Shown: piece after piece, positions 62,954 to 64,000 of the stretch | Layout: every line of letters starts with the position of its first letter | Position numbering within the stretch: position 1 is the first letter of the stretch | From: Lachnospiraceae bacterium | Lineage (GTDB): Bacteria; Bacillota; Clostridia; Lachnospirales; Lachnospiraceae | Length of the DNA: 64,000 nucleotides | Direction: 5' to 3' | Assembly (NCBI GenBank): GCA_910575005.1 | Contig: CAJTCL010000001.1 | Location: 124,001-188,000, forward strand | Notes under the pieces: model-generated | Told to the model about the DNA's origin: nothing | Seen by the model: the letters and a program-made list of their open reading frames with translations, nothing else | The model's database searches: none | Position numbers and translations under genes: made by a program

Positions 62954-64000
62954 TTAAGAAAATAAATACTCTTCCGCGCCAAAACGAACCCTGTCTCCTC
63001 TGCTCAATTGTCTAGGTTGATGGTATTCTAAAACCTCATCATTGAGATATGTGCCATTCGTAGAATTTAAATCTTCGATATAAAATTGTCCTTCCTGAGT
63101 ATATATTTTTGCATGGAGACGACTAACACCTTCCGACTGTATTACGCCATCTACCTGCGCACAATTCTTACCAATCAAAAAAATCTCTCTCTCGATAGTA
63201 AAATTTTCACATTGACCAATTCCTTGATAAATCAGCTTTCCCAGAGGTTTATCCACAGGTGCACAAAGAATCTCTGTTGGCCGCAGCAAATGATTATCCT
63301 GTACAAAGCTTTGTTGATAGGCTTCCCTCTCTTGAATTAGCATCTGTTTTGGTTTCTGAATATTGTCATTTTTATTATAACCTTTTTTCGCCTGTTGGTG
63401 AAAACTTTTCATAGAAAACAATTGTTTTGACTTCTTTTTATCTATTGTGCTAACTCGTGCTTTGGCTTCCCTATTCTCTTCCCTTTGTATTATATTTGGG
63501 ATTTTGGCTTTCCATTCAGAAATTTTGTTCTTTAAAAAATCTGTCAACAATGGTTCTTTTTTTCTCTGTTTATCTGTTTTTTTCTTCGCTGTATTTTCTT
63601 TGTTCTGTGCATTCCCACTGTATAATTTATCAGAAACATGTCTTTTTTTGACTGTTGTTTTTTCTATATTCTCAATCTGCTCTGTGTAAACTTGTGCTTC
63701 TTGCTGCTGATTTTTGTTGTTATACTCCTGTGATTTGGACTGACAATCTTCCCCTAGTTGTTCATGCTCTTGCTTTGACCATATTCCATCACTCATGGAT
63801 ATCCGCAAAATATTTCTGATATTTGCATTTTCCTGAATACAAAGCTGATAGATCTGATAAGCCAGCTCTGTTGCAGCCTGATCTTGATGGTCTATTTGTC
63901 GTAAAAACTGTTCCATACACTCCACAAAAGCCTTTGCCAAATTTTTATGATAAAAAGGCAGATAAGTAAATTGCAGACTGCCATCCTCAAGATTTACATA
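62954..64000 (-). CDS. FHA domain protein (DUF6382-like N-terminus), partial
   Basis: The gene runs off the window at 64000; the frame is open upstream of the Met at 63940, so that Met is not the start. The visible N-terminal part (YVNLEDGSLQFTYLPFYHKN, FVECMEQFLRQIDHQDQAAT) resembles DUF6382 of Lachnospiraceae. A Lys/Gln-rich spacer of about 150 residues follows. The C-terminal FHA domain has FLIGKNCAQVDGVIQS, GVSRLHAKIY and DLNSTNGTYLND. FHA domains bind phosphothreonine; in related genomes this protein sits near Flp-pilus-type genes. Confidence 0.85.
   Translation of the reverse strand, partial: YVNLEDGSLQFTYLPFYHKNLAKAFVECMEQFLRQIDHQDQAATELAYQIYQLCIQENANIRNILRISMSDGIWSKQEHEQLGEDCQSKSQEYNNKNQQQEAQVYTEQIENIEKTTVKKRHVSDKLYSGNAQNKENTAKKKTDKQRKKEPLLTDFLKNKISEWKAKIPNIIQREENREAKARVSTIDKKKSKQLFSMKSFHQQAKKGYNKNDNIQKPKQMLIQEREAYQQSFVQDNHLLRPTEILCAPVDKPLGKLIYQGIGQCENFTIEREIFLIGKNCAQVDGVIQSEGVSRLHAKIYTQEGQFYIEDLNSTNGTYLNDEVLEYHQPRQLSRGDRVRFGAEEYLFS

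Noticed and set aside
1-64000. tRNA or rRNA genes
   Set aside because: No cloverleaf-like sequence or rRNA segment was recognised on either strand; a covariance search could still reveal one.

Overview
The window looks like chromosome of a low-GC Gram-positive gut anaerobe, most likely a Lachnospiraceae-type Clostridia. This rests on the housekeeping genes on the right (lysS, greA, dusB, coaX, birA, argF, a DUF6145-like gene, and an FHA gene with an N-terminal region resembling DUF6382) and on the Tn1549-type conjugation genes on the left. The assignment is by recognition of family features; no database search was possible.

Positions 1 to about 45.1 kb belong to an integrative conjugative element (ICE), nearly all read on the minus strand. 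In transcription order (high to low coordinate) it holds: a candidate oriT and a DUF6075-like gene, parA, parB and a RepA-type initiator, an XRE regulator, two sigma-like proteins, a cluster of small divergent regulator/partner modules, a 2222-residue thioester/Cna-B surface protein, pcfB, virD4, a small Maff2-like membrane protein, virB6, a radical SAM gene, prgI (virB3-like) and virB4. The relaxase, the integrase and the left end are outside the window. The right end probably lies just beyond the lysS stop codon, where three 11-bp direct repeats sit.

The ICE has itself been invaded repeatedly. A 15.3-kb Tn4451-like element (about 11030-26361) splits virD4. It is flanked by GA dinucleotides, and removing it restores the virD4 frame exactly. 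It carries a large serine recombinase, TnpV- and TnpW-like proteins, replication proteins, two HTH regulators, an oriT-like site with mobC but no relaxase, an AAA/TOPRIM ATPase, and a complete pstSCAB-phoU-phoB-phoR phosphate operon as cargo. virB4 is split by two group II introns, each with its own reverse transcriptase: one just after the Walker A segment and one just after Walker B. virB4 also has a one-base frameshift near its end.

From 35.9 to 39 kb the ICE carries tandem divergent modules. Each pairs a small HTH or ribbon-helix-helix protein with a 111-117 residue protein of no family I recognise, across a promoter with a perfect palindrome. At least one module has lost its partner gene, and a further promoter/operator is an orphan. 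A five-copy palindrome array (10.42-10.70 kb), with two related sites upstream of the XRE gene, is a second unexplained regulatory feature.

From 45.1 kb onward the chromosome is ordinary: lysS-greA-unknown, dusB-coaX-DUF6145-birA-argF, SPFH-NfeD, a cell wall hydrolase, a chemoreceptor, pgi, a murG homologue, HIT, a flavodoxin/SCP2 protein and an FHA protein that runs off the end. A MITE-like palindromic element lies at 62.76-62.92 kb.
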